DNA from: Clostridium sp. CAG:914
GTDB lineage: Bacteria; Bacillota_I; Bacilli_A; RF39; UBA660
Assembly (NCBI GenBank): GCA_000437895.1
Contig: FR902149.1
Location: forward strand, 1 to 14,641
Direction of reading: 5' to 3'
Length of the DNA stretch: 14,641 nucleotides
Part shown: in pieces, positions 7,207 through 13,402 of the stretch
Layout: every line of letters begins with the position of its first letter
How positions within the stretch are numbered: position 1 is the first letter of the stretch
Notes under the pieces: generated by a model
Databases searched by the model: none
What the model saw: the letters and a program-made list of their open reading frames with translations, nothing else
What the model was told of the DNA's origin: nothing
Position numbers and translations under genes: made by a program

Positions 7207-7935
7207 ATGAAAAAGATAGTACCATTTAATAATGTTTTGAGTTTTAAAACTAAAGTTAGTGAAATAACATCAATATCTTTGGAACATGAAATACAGAAGT
7301 CAGATGATGCTATATCTGGTAAATTTATAATAGAAGGGGATTATAAGAATTTAATTGGAGATATAGAAACGGAAAAATTTAGTTTTGAATTACCTTTTGA
7401 TATTGCTTTGGGAGTAAGATATGAAAGGGATAATATGGTTGTAGATATAGATGATTTTAGATATGAATTAATTGATAGTAATAGGCTTAAGGTAAATATT
7501 GATTTATATATTGATGGAGATATTATTCCTGATAAGGAAGAGGAAGTAATTGAAGAAGAGGAAGTAATTGATGAAAAGAGAGGAATACTAAAAGAAATGG
7601 ATGAAATAGAAGGAGATAGTAGAATAGATATGGATAATGATTTTTTGGAAGATACAATAGATTTTTCTAAGAATATTATTGAAGAGGTAAATAAGGAGCC
7701 TATGGAGACGGAGGCTAGTACTATTGTTAATGAAAATAATAATATAAATATATTTGGGAATATTTCTGATAATGAAACTTATGCTACATATAAGGTTTAT
7801 ACGGTAATGGATACGGATACTATAGATGGGATAATAAGTAAATATAATATAAGTAAGGAATTGTTGGGGGAATATAATAATATAGAAGATATTAAGTCAG
7901 GAGATAAGTTAATTATTCCTTCGGATGAGAAATAA
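7207..7935 (+). CDS. SpoVID-like spore coat/envelope protein with C-terminal LysM domain
   Basis: The 242-residue product has three parts. The N-terminal domain (about 1-105) contains LSFKTKVSEITSISLEHEI and GKFIIEGDYK, like the SPOCS-type domain at the start of Bacillus SpoVID. An acidic low-complexity linker follows (about 109-180). A C-terminal LysM-like domain (about 195-240) begins YKVYTVMDTDTIDGIISKY and ends IKSGDKLIIP. SpoVID is a morphogenetic protein that drives coat encasement of the forespore, with LysM interacting with peptidoglycan precursors or coat partners. This copy is much shorter than Bacillus SpoVID, mainly in the linker. The ATG at 7207 is chosen over the GTG at 7198, because that GTG lies within the RBS AAGGGTG. 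The next gene overlaps its end by 11 bp and is YsxE-like, the same neighbour as in Bacillus. Confidence 0.75.
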   Translation: MKKIVPFNNVLSFKTKVSEITSISLEHEIQKSDDAISGKFIIEGDYKNLIGDIETEKFSFELPFDIALGVRYERDNMVVDIDDFRYELIDSNRLKVNIDLYIDGDIIPDKEEEVIEEEEVIDEKRGILKEMDEIEGDSRIDMDNDFLEDTIDFSKNIIEEVNKEPMETEASTIVNENNNINIFGNISDNETYATYKVYTVMDTDTIDGIISKYNISKELLGEYNNIEDIKSGDKLIIPSDEK

Positions 7936-8773
7936 AATAACTATTAAAAAATCTGTTAAAATAGTTAATGAAGATGGTAATAATTGTTATGTTATAAAAA
8001 ATAAGAGGAATAGTTTGGATAATACTTATAATTATCTTTTATCTAGATCTTTTGATTATTTTCCTGATGTGATAGAATCTGGTGATAAATATTATAAATA
8101 TAAGTATATTGAAGATACTATTGAACCTAGGGAACAAAAAATAACGGATATGGTTAATTTGGTAACGTTATTACATAGTAAAACTACTTTCTATAAGGAA
8201 GTAGATATTGATAATTATAAATATATATATGAGAATATATCTAATCAGATTGAAGACTTGTATGTGTATTATGAAGAATTAATTACTAATATTGAATCTA
8301 ATATATATATGTCACCATCTAATTATTTAATAGCAAGAAATATAACAATAATATTTTCTATGTTAAATTATGCTAAAGATAATTTGGATAAATGGTATGA
8401 TATGATAAAAGATAAGAGAAAGATAAGAGTGGTAAATATCCATAATAATTTATCTTTAGATCATTATTTAAGAAGTGATAAGCCTTATTTAGTGAGTTGG
8501 GATAATTCTAGGATAGATATGCCTATTTATGATTTAGTAAATTTATATCATAATCACTATTTGGATTTTGATTTTTCTAGTATATTTAAACAATATTTAA
8601 GTAAATATCCTCTTACAGAGGAAGAAATGATTTTATTTCATACATTAATATCTATTCCTAATAAAATAGAATATAGTGTTAGTGAATATAAGACTGTTAT
8701 AAATATAAGAAAATTACTGGATTATATTTATAAAACTAATTTTCTTTTAGAAGAAAACAGTATAGAAAAATAA
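7925..8773 (+). CDS. YsxE/CotS-family spore-coat kinase-like protein
   Basis: This 282-residue protein has an aminoglycoside-phosphotransferase-like (kinase-fold) outline: an N-terminal lobe, a helical middle, then VVNIHNNLSLDHYL (from about 169) and YLVSWDNSRIDMPIYDL (from about 188). In active relatives the first motif is HGDxxxxN; here it is HNN (173-175), so the catalytic Asp is replaced by Asn. A WDN follows where the metal-binding Asp lies (Asp193). Family knowledge: Bacillus YsxE, downstream of spoVID, and CotS are coat proteins of this fold, and degenerate catalytic motifs are common in the YsxE group. The start overlaps the SpoVID-like gene by 11 bp without an obvious nearby RBS, suggesting coupled re-initiation. 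The assignment rests on motif pattern plus gene order, which support each other. Confidence 0.72.
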   Translation: MRNKITIKKSVKIVNEDGNNCYVIKNKRNSLDNTYNYLLSRSFDYFPDVIESGDKYYKYKYIEDTIEPREQKITDMVNLVTLLHSKTTFYKEVDIDNYKYIYENISNQIEDLYVYYEELITNIESNIYMSPSNYLIARNITIIFSMLNYAKDNLDKWYDMIKDKRKIRVVNIHNNLSLDHYLRSDKPYLVSWDNSRIDMPIYDLVNLYHNHYLDFDFSSIFKQYLSKYPLTEEEMILFHTLISIPNKIEYSVSEYKTVINIRKLLDYIYKTNFLLEENSIEK

Positions 8774-8947
8774 ACAAATAAGTAATAAATATTCTATTAG
8801 AATAATAAAAACATTAATAAAGCAAGGTAAGAACATAGTGATAATTATTTGATAAAATAAAAATATAGATACTAGGATAGTTAGTAAGAATGTAATAAAT
8901 TTAAGTCCTATAAATAATCTAAAGCAATTTAAGAAATTATTCATCAT
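8747..8947 (-). CDS. Possible small two-helix membrane protein
   Basis: This minus-strand ORF of 66 residues consists largely of two hydrophobic stretches (about 15-39 and 41-64). AGGTGAT lies 5 nt before the ATG. Its 3' end overlaps the ysxE-like gene by 27 bp in convergent orientation. A hairpin with 7-bp arms (8740-8746 and 8751-8757) encloses its stop codon and is followed, on this strand, by TTAGTTTT, which could act as a weak terminator. No convincing promoter is seen, and a hydrophobic ORF can arise by chance in AT-rich DNA. It fills what would otherwise be an empty stretch before the infC promoter. Unknown function; existence uncertain. Confidence 0.4.
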   Translation of the reverse strand: MMNNFLNCFRLFIGLKFITFLLTILVSIFLFYQIIITMFLPCFINVFIILIEYLLLICLFFYTVFF

Positions 8948-8990
8948 TTTATCACCTAATATAATTTATGAGAAATATTAATTTTTGTGC

Positions 8991-9019
8991 TTGACTTTTA
9001 TATAAATGTAGTTTATAAT
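8991..9019 (+). promoter_or_regulatory. Strong sigma-A promoter of the infC-rpmI-rplT operon
   Basis: TTGACT (8991-8996) and TATAAT (9014-9019) are separated by exactly 17 bp, the best promoter in the window. Transcription would start near 9026, giving a leader of about 145 nt before the infC start codon. Confidence 0.9.
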
Positions 9020-9025
9020 CAATAA

Positions 9026-9157
9026 CGAGAAACGGAAAGTAGATGTATTTATCTCACCTGATTGCTATAGCTTTAGGTAAAGAGCCAGAATGATTATAGG
9101 ATAGTTGTTAAGGTTAATATTAGATGAATACAGTATATTTCTGTATTCATTTTTGTT
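9026..9157 (+). ncRNA. infC leader RNA with attenuator (L20-type autoregulation candidate)
   Basis: The leader contains local hairpins and a terminator at 9124-9157. Segment 9044-9054 (TGTATTTATCT) is complementary over 11 consecutive pairs (one G·U) to 9122-9132 (AGATGAATACA), which is the 5' arm of the terminator. The two pairings exclude each other, giving a classic terminator/antiterminator switch. A further candidate helix joins CTATA (9066-9070) to TATAG (9095-9099), enclosing CTTT/AAAG. In Bacillus, ribosomal protein L20 binds the infC leader, which mimics its 23S site, and causes premature termination. The downstream genes here are the same, so L20 is the likely effector; binding itself is inferred. 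No T-box signature is present. Confidence 0.7.
9124..9157 (+). terminator. Attenuator terminator upstream of infC
   Basis: A perfect 10-bp stem, ATGAATACAG (9124-9133) with CTGTATTCAT (9141-9150), has a 7-nt loop and is followed by TTTTGTT. It lies just before the infC RBS (GGAGGTG, 9158-9164), so it is a regulatory stop inside the leader and does not mark a gene end. Confidence 0.8.
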
Positions 9158-9170
9158 GGAGGTGTTTTAT

Positions 9171-9692
9171 ATAACAAAGGAAAGGGAAAACCCAATTAAT
9201 GAACAAATTAGAGCAAAGGAAATGATGGTTATTGGACCAAATGGTGAGCAATTAGGAGTGAAGTCTAAACAAGATGCATTGACTTTAGCTAGTTATGCTG
9301 GTTTTGATTTAGTTCTTATGTCTGATAGTTCTAATCCACCAGTATGTAAAATTATGGACTATAATAAGTTTCGTTATGAAAAGAAGAAGAAGACTAAAGA
9401 ACAACAAAAGAAGCAAAGAGAAACAATGATAGATATTAAAGAATATCGTTTGTCTGTAACTATTGATGTTCATGATTTTGATACTAGAGTTAGAAATGCT
9501 AGAAAGAGTTTAGAAAAAGGTGATAAAGTAAAAGCTAGTATTAGATTTAAAGGACGTCAAATTACTCATCCTGAATTGGCTCGTGATGTTCTAATAAAAT
9601 TCTATAATGAACTTTCTGATATTGCAGATATTGAATTACAACCTAAATTAGATGGTAAAACAATGTTTATGCAAATAACACCAAAGAAATAA
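9171..9692 (+). CDS. infC: Translation initiation factor IF-3 (ATA start)
   Basis: IF3 binds the 30S subunit, keeps it apart from 50S, and proofreads the start codon and initiator tRNA. The frame shows PINEQIRAKEMMVIGPNGEQLG, the KIMDYNKFRYEKKKK linker, and the C-domain KVKASIRFKGRQITHPELA, all typical. The start is not an ATG: GGAGGTG (9158-9164) is followed after 6 nt by ATA at 9171, giving 173 residues, the same length as the Bacillus protein. Any upstream in-frame ATG (for example 9105) would place coding sequence through the attenuator hairpin. Non-AUG starts (ATT, ATA, ATC) are a family hallmark because IF3 represses initiation on its own mRNA. It is the first gene of the operon with rpmI and rplT. 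Confidence 0.95.
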   Translation: MTKERENPINEQIRAKEMMVIGPNGEQLGVKSKQDALTLASYAGFDLVLMSDSSNPPVCKIMDYNKFRYEKKKKTKEQQKKQRETMIDIKEYRLSVTIDVHDFDTRVRNARKSLEKGDKVKASIRFKGRQITHPELARDVLIKFYNELSDIADIELQPKLDGKTMFMQITPKK

Positions 9693-9701
9693 GGAGGATT
9701 T

Positions 9702-9905
9702 ATGACAAAAGTTAAAAAAATTAAGAAAAAAACTCATAAAGGATTAAAAAAAGTATTAAATATTAGAAAAAGTGGAAGCATAACTGTTTCAAAACAAGGT
9801 GTTTTACATAATACTGGTAAGAGAAGTGCTAAAACTAATAGACAAAAAAGAAATGCTAATGAATTAAATAAATCAGATTATAAAAGAATTAAAGATATGA
9901 TTTAA
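9702..9905 (+). CDS. rpmI: 50S ribosomal protein L35
   Basis: This 67-residue, very basic protein has the KTHKGLKKV segment and the C-terminal ELNKSDYKRIKDMI, both typical of L35 of the large subunit. It lies 9 nt after infC, with AAGGAGG overlapping the infC stop region as its RBS, and before rplT, the universal order. The N-terminus has a few extra lysine-rich residues before KTHKG compared with the usual MPKMKTH start. Confidence 0.95.
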   Translation: MTKVKKIKKKTHKGLKKVLNIRKSGSITVSKQGVLHNTGKRSAKTNRQKRNANELNKSDYKRIKDMI

Positions 9906-9923
9906 TGTGTAGGAGGAGATATT

Positions 9924-10418
9924 ATGACAAGGATCAAAGGTGGAGTTGTTGCTCGTAAAAGAAGAAAAAAAGTATTAAAAGAAGCTAAAGGTTATTTTGG
10001 AAGTAAACATAGATTATATAAGACAGCACATGAACAAGTTATGAATTCTGGAAGCTATGCTTTTCGTGATAGAAGACAAAAGAAGAGAGAATTTAGAAAA
10101 TTATGGATTGCTAGAATTAATGCTGCTTGTAAAAGCAATGATATAACTTATTCAAGATTTATTAATGGTCTTACTATAGCTGGTGTTTATGTTAATAGAA
10201 AAATGTTAAGTGAACTTGCTATTGATAATATGGATGCATTCAAAGATTTAGTACAAATTGCTAAAGATGCTTTAGATGGAAAGACTTATGTTCCTGCTAA
10301 GAAGGAAGTTAAAGAAGAAAAGGTAGAAAAGGCTGAAAAGAAGGCTTCTACTTCTAAGGATGTAAAAGAAAAAGCTGAACCTAAAGCAAAGAAAACAACT
10401 AAAAAAGAAGAAAAATAG
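9924..10418 (+). CDS. rplT: 50S ribosomal protein L20 with extended C-terminal tail
   Basis: L20 is an early assembly protein of the large subunit, and in Bacillus the repressor of this operon. Residues 1-117 match the family: MTRIKGGVVARKRRKKVLKEAKGYFG in the N-terminal extension (split here as MTRIKGGVVARKR then KVLKEAKGYFG), FRDRRQKKREFRKLW, and RFINGLTIAGVYVNRKMLSELA. The usual length is about 117-120; this protein has 164, with an added tail (about 118-164) made mainly of K, E and A. Similar charged tails occur on ribosomal proteins of some AT-rich Bacillota and Mollicutes. AGGAGGAG precedes the ATG. The stop codon is inside the operon terminator. Confidence 0.96.
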   Translation: MTRIKGGVVARKRRKKVLKEAKGYFGSKHRLYKTAHEQVMNSGSYAFRDRRQKKREFRKLWIARINAACKSNDITYSRFINGLTIAGVYVNRKMLSELAIDNMDAFKDLVQIAKDALDGKTYVPAKKEVKEEKVEKAEKKASTSKDVKEKAEPKAKKTTKKEEK

Positions 10419-10442
10419 TCTATATAGTAGATTATTTTTTTT
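10412..10442 (+). terminator. Rho-independent terminator of the infC operon, overlapping the rplT stop
   Basis: AAAATAGTCTA (10412-10422) pairs with TAGATTATTTT (10428-10438) over 11 positions with one G·U, with a 5-nt loop and a T-run to 10442. The TAG stop (10416-10418) lies in the 5' arm. Confidence 0.8.
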
Positions 10443-10500
10443 ATATAAATTAAAGTTAAATGATTTTGAATTCTAGTAAGTAAATTATTAAATTATAATA

Positions 10501-10554
10501 TGTTTAAAAATCTTTATTACTAAGTTAATATATGGTATAATTTAGTTAGTAAGT
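10501..10554 (+). promoter_or_regulatory. Promoter cassette copy 1 (upstream of tarI-like gene)
   Basis: It contains TGG-TATAAT, an extended -10 with the hexamer at 10536-10541; the -35 position (TTTATT, 10513-10518) is weak. The whole stretch is 49/54 identical, without gaps, to 12612-12665 in front of the second cytidylyltransferase. An imperfect dyad, TTACTAA (10517-10523) and TTAGTAA (10546-10552), brackets the -10 box and could be an operator. The start would be near 10548. The rest of the gap back to 10443 is AT-rich with nothing else I can support. Confidence 0.75.
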
Positions 10555-10575
10555 AAAATGAAAGAAGGTAATAGA

Positions 10576-11301
10576 GTGAATTATGCATTAGTACTTGCAG
10601 GTGGAAAGGGAGAAAGAATGGGATATACAAATATGCCAAAGCCTTACTTATTACTTGGAGAAAAGCCTATAGTTATCCATACTATAGAGCAGTTTTTAAT
10701 TAATAAAAATATAGATAAAATAGTAGTTTGCTGTGCTTTTGATTGGGTAAATTATTGCAAGGATCTATTGAAAAAATATGTTCCTAATAATGATAATATT
10801 TATGTAACAGTAGGAGGAAAAAGTAGAAACGAAACTATTTATAATGGGTGCAAATTTATAATTGAGCAATTTGGACTAAATGATAAAGATATAGTATTAA
10901 CACATGATGCTGTTAGACCTTTTATCAGTCAAAGAATTATTGAGGATAATTTAAAAAAAATTCAAGAATATGATGCTATAAGTACAGTTATATCTGCAAC
11001 TGATACAATAGTATGTTCGGAAGATGGAAATAAAATTTCAAAAATTCCTTTAAGAAGTGAAATGTATCAAGCACAAACTCCACAAACATTTAAGTTAGGT
11101 AAATTAATTAGTGTTTTTGAATCTTTAATGGAAGAAGAACAAAAAGATTTGACTGATGCTTGCAAAGCTTTTGTAATAAACGGTGAAGAAGTTGGATTAG
11201 TTATGGGAGAAGAATCTAATATTAAAATTACTAAAATATTTGACTTAAAAATTGCCAATGCTATATTGAAGGAAAGAATTACCAATGGTTTTAATTTATG
11301 A
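10576..11301 (+). CDS. tarI: TarI-like ribitol-5-phosphate cytidylyltransferase (IspD/TarI family)
   Basis: It probably joins CTP and D-ribitol-5-phosphate to CDP-ribitol for a teichoic-acid or capsular polymer. The 241-residue protein has the nucleotide loop LAGGKGERMG (7-16), NMPK (Lys22), GGKSRNETI, THDAVRPF (109-116), YQAQTPQTF (164-172) and LTDACKAF (192-199). The last two and NIKITKIFDLKIANAIL resemble TarI more than housekeeping IspD. IspD itself or another polyol-phosphate specificity is not excluded. The start is the GTG at 10576, because AAGAAGG (10562-10568) lies 7 nt upstream. The ATG at 10558 has no RBS and is only about 10 nt from the predicted transcription start. No tarJ reductase follows; the next 267 bp look decayed. 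Confidence 0.82.
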   Translation: MNYALVLAGGKGERMGYTNMPKPYLLLGEKPIVIHTIEQFLINKNIDKIVVCCAFDWVNYCKDLLKKYVPNNDNIYVTVGGKSRNETIYNGCKFIIEQFGLNDKDIVLTHDAVRPFISQRIIEDNLKKIQEYDAISTVISATDTIVCSEDGNKISKIPLRSEMYQAQTPQTFKLGKLISVFESLMEEEQKDLTDACKAFVINGEEVGLVMGEESNIKITKIFDLKIANAILKERITNGFNL

Positions 11302-11568
11302 AGTGTTAGGTAAAATTATGCTTGAAAAATGAAAACTATTAAAGAATTAATAGGTTTAGATTAATGATTATGTTGAATTTATACCAAACATAGTTAATAT
11401 AAGATGAAATAAAATGGTTCCTTTTAAAGATATTGATATGGATGATTTTATTTCTATTATGAAGATATATGTGGTAGTAAAAGTTGTAAACTTGGACGGA
11501 AGTAATTCTTCTGTTTTAGTAAAAAACAGTAAAATGTTAAATGAACAGCGTGATAGGAGGATAGACTT
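11302..11568 (+). pseudogene. Probable gene remnant or non-coding gap between tarI and the acyltransferase
   Basis: No intact gene is found. Short protein-like pieces appear in different frames: VLGKIMLEK (from 11303), MKTIKELIGLD (from 11329), DYVEFIPNIVNIR then a TGA, continuing NKMVPFKDIDMDDFISIMKIY in the same frame (11366 onward), and YYEDICGSKSCKLGRK in another frame near 11456. The ATG at 11414 opens 57 codons but runs into the next gene and lacks an RBS. Such a mosaic is what a frameshifted gene looks like, yet in AT-rich DNA it could be chance. The original gene cannot be named. The hairpin CTGTTTT/AAAACAG (about 11511-11528) lacks a T-tract. Confidence 0.4.
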
Positions 11569-12600
11569 ATGTTGTATATTTTTATAATATTTTTGATTTT
11601 ATCATTAATTGGAATAAGTTTTAAAAATGTAAAAAATGTAGATAAATCTGCTCTTTCTCATGAAAGAACAATTATGATAAATGGATTTTTTGTTGGTTTA
11701 ATTTTATTTAGTCATTTTAATTCTTATGTAACTACTAATATGAAATTTGATAGTATATATTATTATATTTTTGATAAAATAGGTCAGTTAATGGTAACAA
11801 CTTTCTTATTTTATTCTGGATATGGAATATATGAATCTATTAAAAGTAAAAAAAAATATATTGATAATTTTTTTAAAAACAGAATACTAAAATTATTTAT
11901 ATCTTTTTTTCTTGCTTTGATATTATATATGTTACTAAATCTTATGATAGGTAATAGTTATAGTATAAAAACAATACTTTTATCATTATTAGGATGGGAA
12001 TCTATAGGAAATAGTAACTGGTTTATCTTTGCAACTTTTTGTATGTATTTTTCTACTTTAATTTCGTTTAAGATATTTAAAAAAGATAATAAAAGCGCAC
12101 TTCTTTTAAATACAATTTTTTCTTTTGTTTATATAATTTTAACAATGAAATTGAGAGGCTTTGACTGGTGGTATAATACTATTCTTTGCTATAACTTAGG
12201 TATGTTTATTTCTTACTATAAAGATACAATTTTATCTTTTTTAGAAAATAATAGGCATTATGTTTTAATTTTCTTATTAATTATTATTATCTTTTTACTA
12301 TCATATAAAAACAATTATGGCTATTTTGTTTATGAAATAATTTCTATGTCTTTCGTATTAATTATATTTTTAATTACTTTAAAAGTAAAAATAGGCAATA
12401 GAATACTTTTTCATTTAGGAAAAAATACATTTAATATTTATATTTTACAAAGATTAAGTTATATTTTTTATGAATATATTGGATTAAAGAACTATAATTT
12501 TTATTTATATTTTATAGTTTCAGTAATAACGACATTATTATTATCAATTATTTTTGATAAACTAATACATAAAATATATAAATTATTAAAATTGGTATAA
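11569..12600 (+). CDS. Acyltransferase-3 family membrane protein
   Basis: This 343-residue protein has about ten hydrophobic segments. After the first one comes the family's N-terminal signature region, with Arg33 and His49 (FVGLILFSHF), then FLFYSGYGIYESIKSKKKY followed by FFKNRILKLF, and GNSNWFIFATFCMYF; all are typical of the acyltransferase-3 (OatA/WecH-like) superfamily. Such proteins transfer acetyl or other acyl groups onto surface polysaccharides, teichoic acids or peptidoglycan at the membrane. No extracellular SGNH domain is fused. A strong AGGAGG (11555-11560) lies 8 nt before the ATG. Between two cytidylyltransferase genes, its likely substrate is the locus's polymer; the acyl group and target are unknown. 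Confidence 0.8.
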   Translation: MLYIFIIFLILSLIGISFKNVKNVDKSALSHERTIMINGFFVGLILFSHFNSYVTTNMKFDSIYYYIFDKIGQLMVTTFLFYSGYGIYESIKSKKKYIDNFFKNRILKLFISFFLALILYMLLNLMIGNSYSIKTILLSLLGWESIGNSNWFIFATFCMYFSTLISFKIFKKDNKSALLLNTIFSFVYIILTMKLRGFDWWYNTILCYNLGMFISYYKDTILSFLENNRHYVLIFLLIIIIFLLSYKNNYGYFVYEIISMSFVLIIFLITLKVKIGNRILFHLGKNTFNIYILQRLSYIFYEYIGLKNYNFYLYFIVSVITTLLLSIIFDKLIHKIYKLLKLV

Positions 12601-12604
12601 AGTG

Positions 12605-12627
12605 TAAAGTTTGGTTAAAAAACTTTA
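12605..12627 (+). other. Hairpin between the acyltransferase gene and promoter copy 2
   Basis: TAAAGTTT (12605-12612) and AAACTTTA (12620-12627) form a perfect 8-bp stem with a 7-nt loop. No clear T-tract follows, so it is at best a weak terminator. It overlaps the beginning of promoter cassette copy 2; copy 1 lacks this hairpin. Confidence 0.4.
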
Positions 12628-12665
12628 TTACCAAGTTAATATATAGTATAATTTAATTAGTAAGT
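12612..12665 (+). promoter_or_regulatory. Promoter cassette copy 2 (upstream of second cytidylyltransferase)
   Basis: TATAAT lies at 12647-12652, at the same offset as in copy 1 (10501-10554); 49 of 54 positions are identical without gaps. The preceding triplet is TAG here versus TGG in copy 1, so this copy lacks the extended -10 G. The left dyad arm is TTACCAA instead of TTACTAA. The start would be near 12659. Similarity ends before the RBS, which is GAGG (12672-12675) here. Confidence 0.75.
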
Positions 12666-12685
12666 TAAAGAGAGGAAAGAAGTAA

Positions 12686-13402
12686 ATGAAAAAAATAGCA
12701 CTTATATTTGCTGGAGGAACAGGAACTAGAATGAAAAAACAAGTTCCAAAACAATTTTTAGAAATTGGTAAAAAGGCTATAATTGTTAGAACTATAGAGG
12801 TATTTGAAAAATGTGATGATATTGATGAGATATATGTATCATGCATTGAAGATTGGATTGATTATTTAAAAGAATTATTAGAAAAAGCCAATATTAAAAA
12901 AGTAGTGAGAATAGTACCAGGTGGAAAAACTGGTCAACTATCAATATTTAATGGTTTGAAAGCAGCTTATGAAAAAAACAAAAATGAAGATGATACAATA
13001 GTTTTGATTCATGATGGAGTAAGACCTTTTATTGATGAAGATTTAATTAAAAGAAATATTAATTGCGTTATTGAAAATGGCTGTGCTATTTCTTGTGCTC
13101 CTGCGATAGAAACAATTTTATTAACAGACAAAAAAGGTGAAGTTAATTCTATTACCGATAGAAATTATTCTAAACTTGCTAGAGCTCCACAAAGTTTTTA
13201 TTTAAATAATATTTATGATTTACATATGAAGGCTCTTGCAGAAGGAATTGATGATTTTATAGACAATTGTACTATGATGAATTATTATAATAAAAGATTA
13301 TATATGGTAGAAACAAGTAGTGATAATATTAAAATAACTACTCCAAATGACTATTATATTGCAAAATGTATTTTTGAAAGAGGAGACGAAATAGATGGAT
13401 AA
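12686..13402 (+). CDS. Divergent IspD/TarI-family cytidylyltransferase
   Basis: The 238-residue protein has the nucleotide loop FAGGTGTRM (8-16), VPKQF (Lys22), IHDGVRPF, ARAPQSF and NIKITTPNDYYIAK, so the family is clear. It differs from the tarI-like paralogue where substrate is read: GGKTGQLSI replaces GGKSRNETI (the Arg is lost), LARAPQSF replaces YQAQTPQTF, and FIDNCTMM replaces LTDACK. Proteins with these variants are commonly found beside an epimerase/dehydratase in polysaccharide loci, as here: its last 8 bases overlap the next gene. It probably makes a CDP-linked sugar or polyol other than CDP-ribitol; the substrate is not known. Paired cytidylyltransferase/SDR genes such as Haemophilus Acs1 (fused) or pneumococcal mnp1/mnp2 are analogies. 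It has its own promoter, copy 2 of the repeated cassette. Confidence 0.8.
   Translation: MKKIALIFAGGTGTRMKKQVPKQFLEIGKKAIIVRTIEVFEKCDDIDEIYVSCIEDWIDYLKELLEKANIKKVVRIVPGGKTGQLSIFNGLKAAYEKNKNEDDTIVLIHDGVRPFIDEDLIKRNINCVIENGCAISCAPAIETILLTDKKGEVNSITDRNYSKLARAPQSFYLNNIYDLHMKALAEGIDDFIDNCTMMNYYNKRLYMVETSSDNIKITTPNDYYIAKCIFERGDEIDG

Noticed and set aside
9026..9157. T-box riboswitch in the infC leader
   Set aside because: No T-box consensus (UGGNACCGCG-type antiterminator bulge) is present, and the downstream genes fit L20 regulation.
10517..10552. Invertible phase-variable promoter based on the TTACTAA/TTAGTAA dyad
   Set aside because: Arms are only 7 bp, too short and too close around the -10, and one arm is mutated in copy 2; no recombinase gene is in the window.
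11067..11285. Minus-strand ORF inside the tarI-like gene
   Set aside because: Antisense shadow; the + strand frame carries the conserved TarI motifs.
10576..11301. Housekeeping IspD of the isoprenoid pathway
   Set aside because: Possible but less likely: LTDACK, YQAQTPQTF and the polymer-locus context fit TarI better.
12628..12846. Minus-strand ORF over the start of the second cytidylyltransferase
   Set aside because: Overlaps the conserved nucleotide-binding loop and promoter copy 2; explained by the + strand gene.
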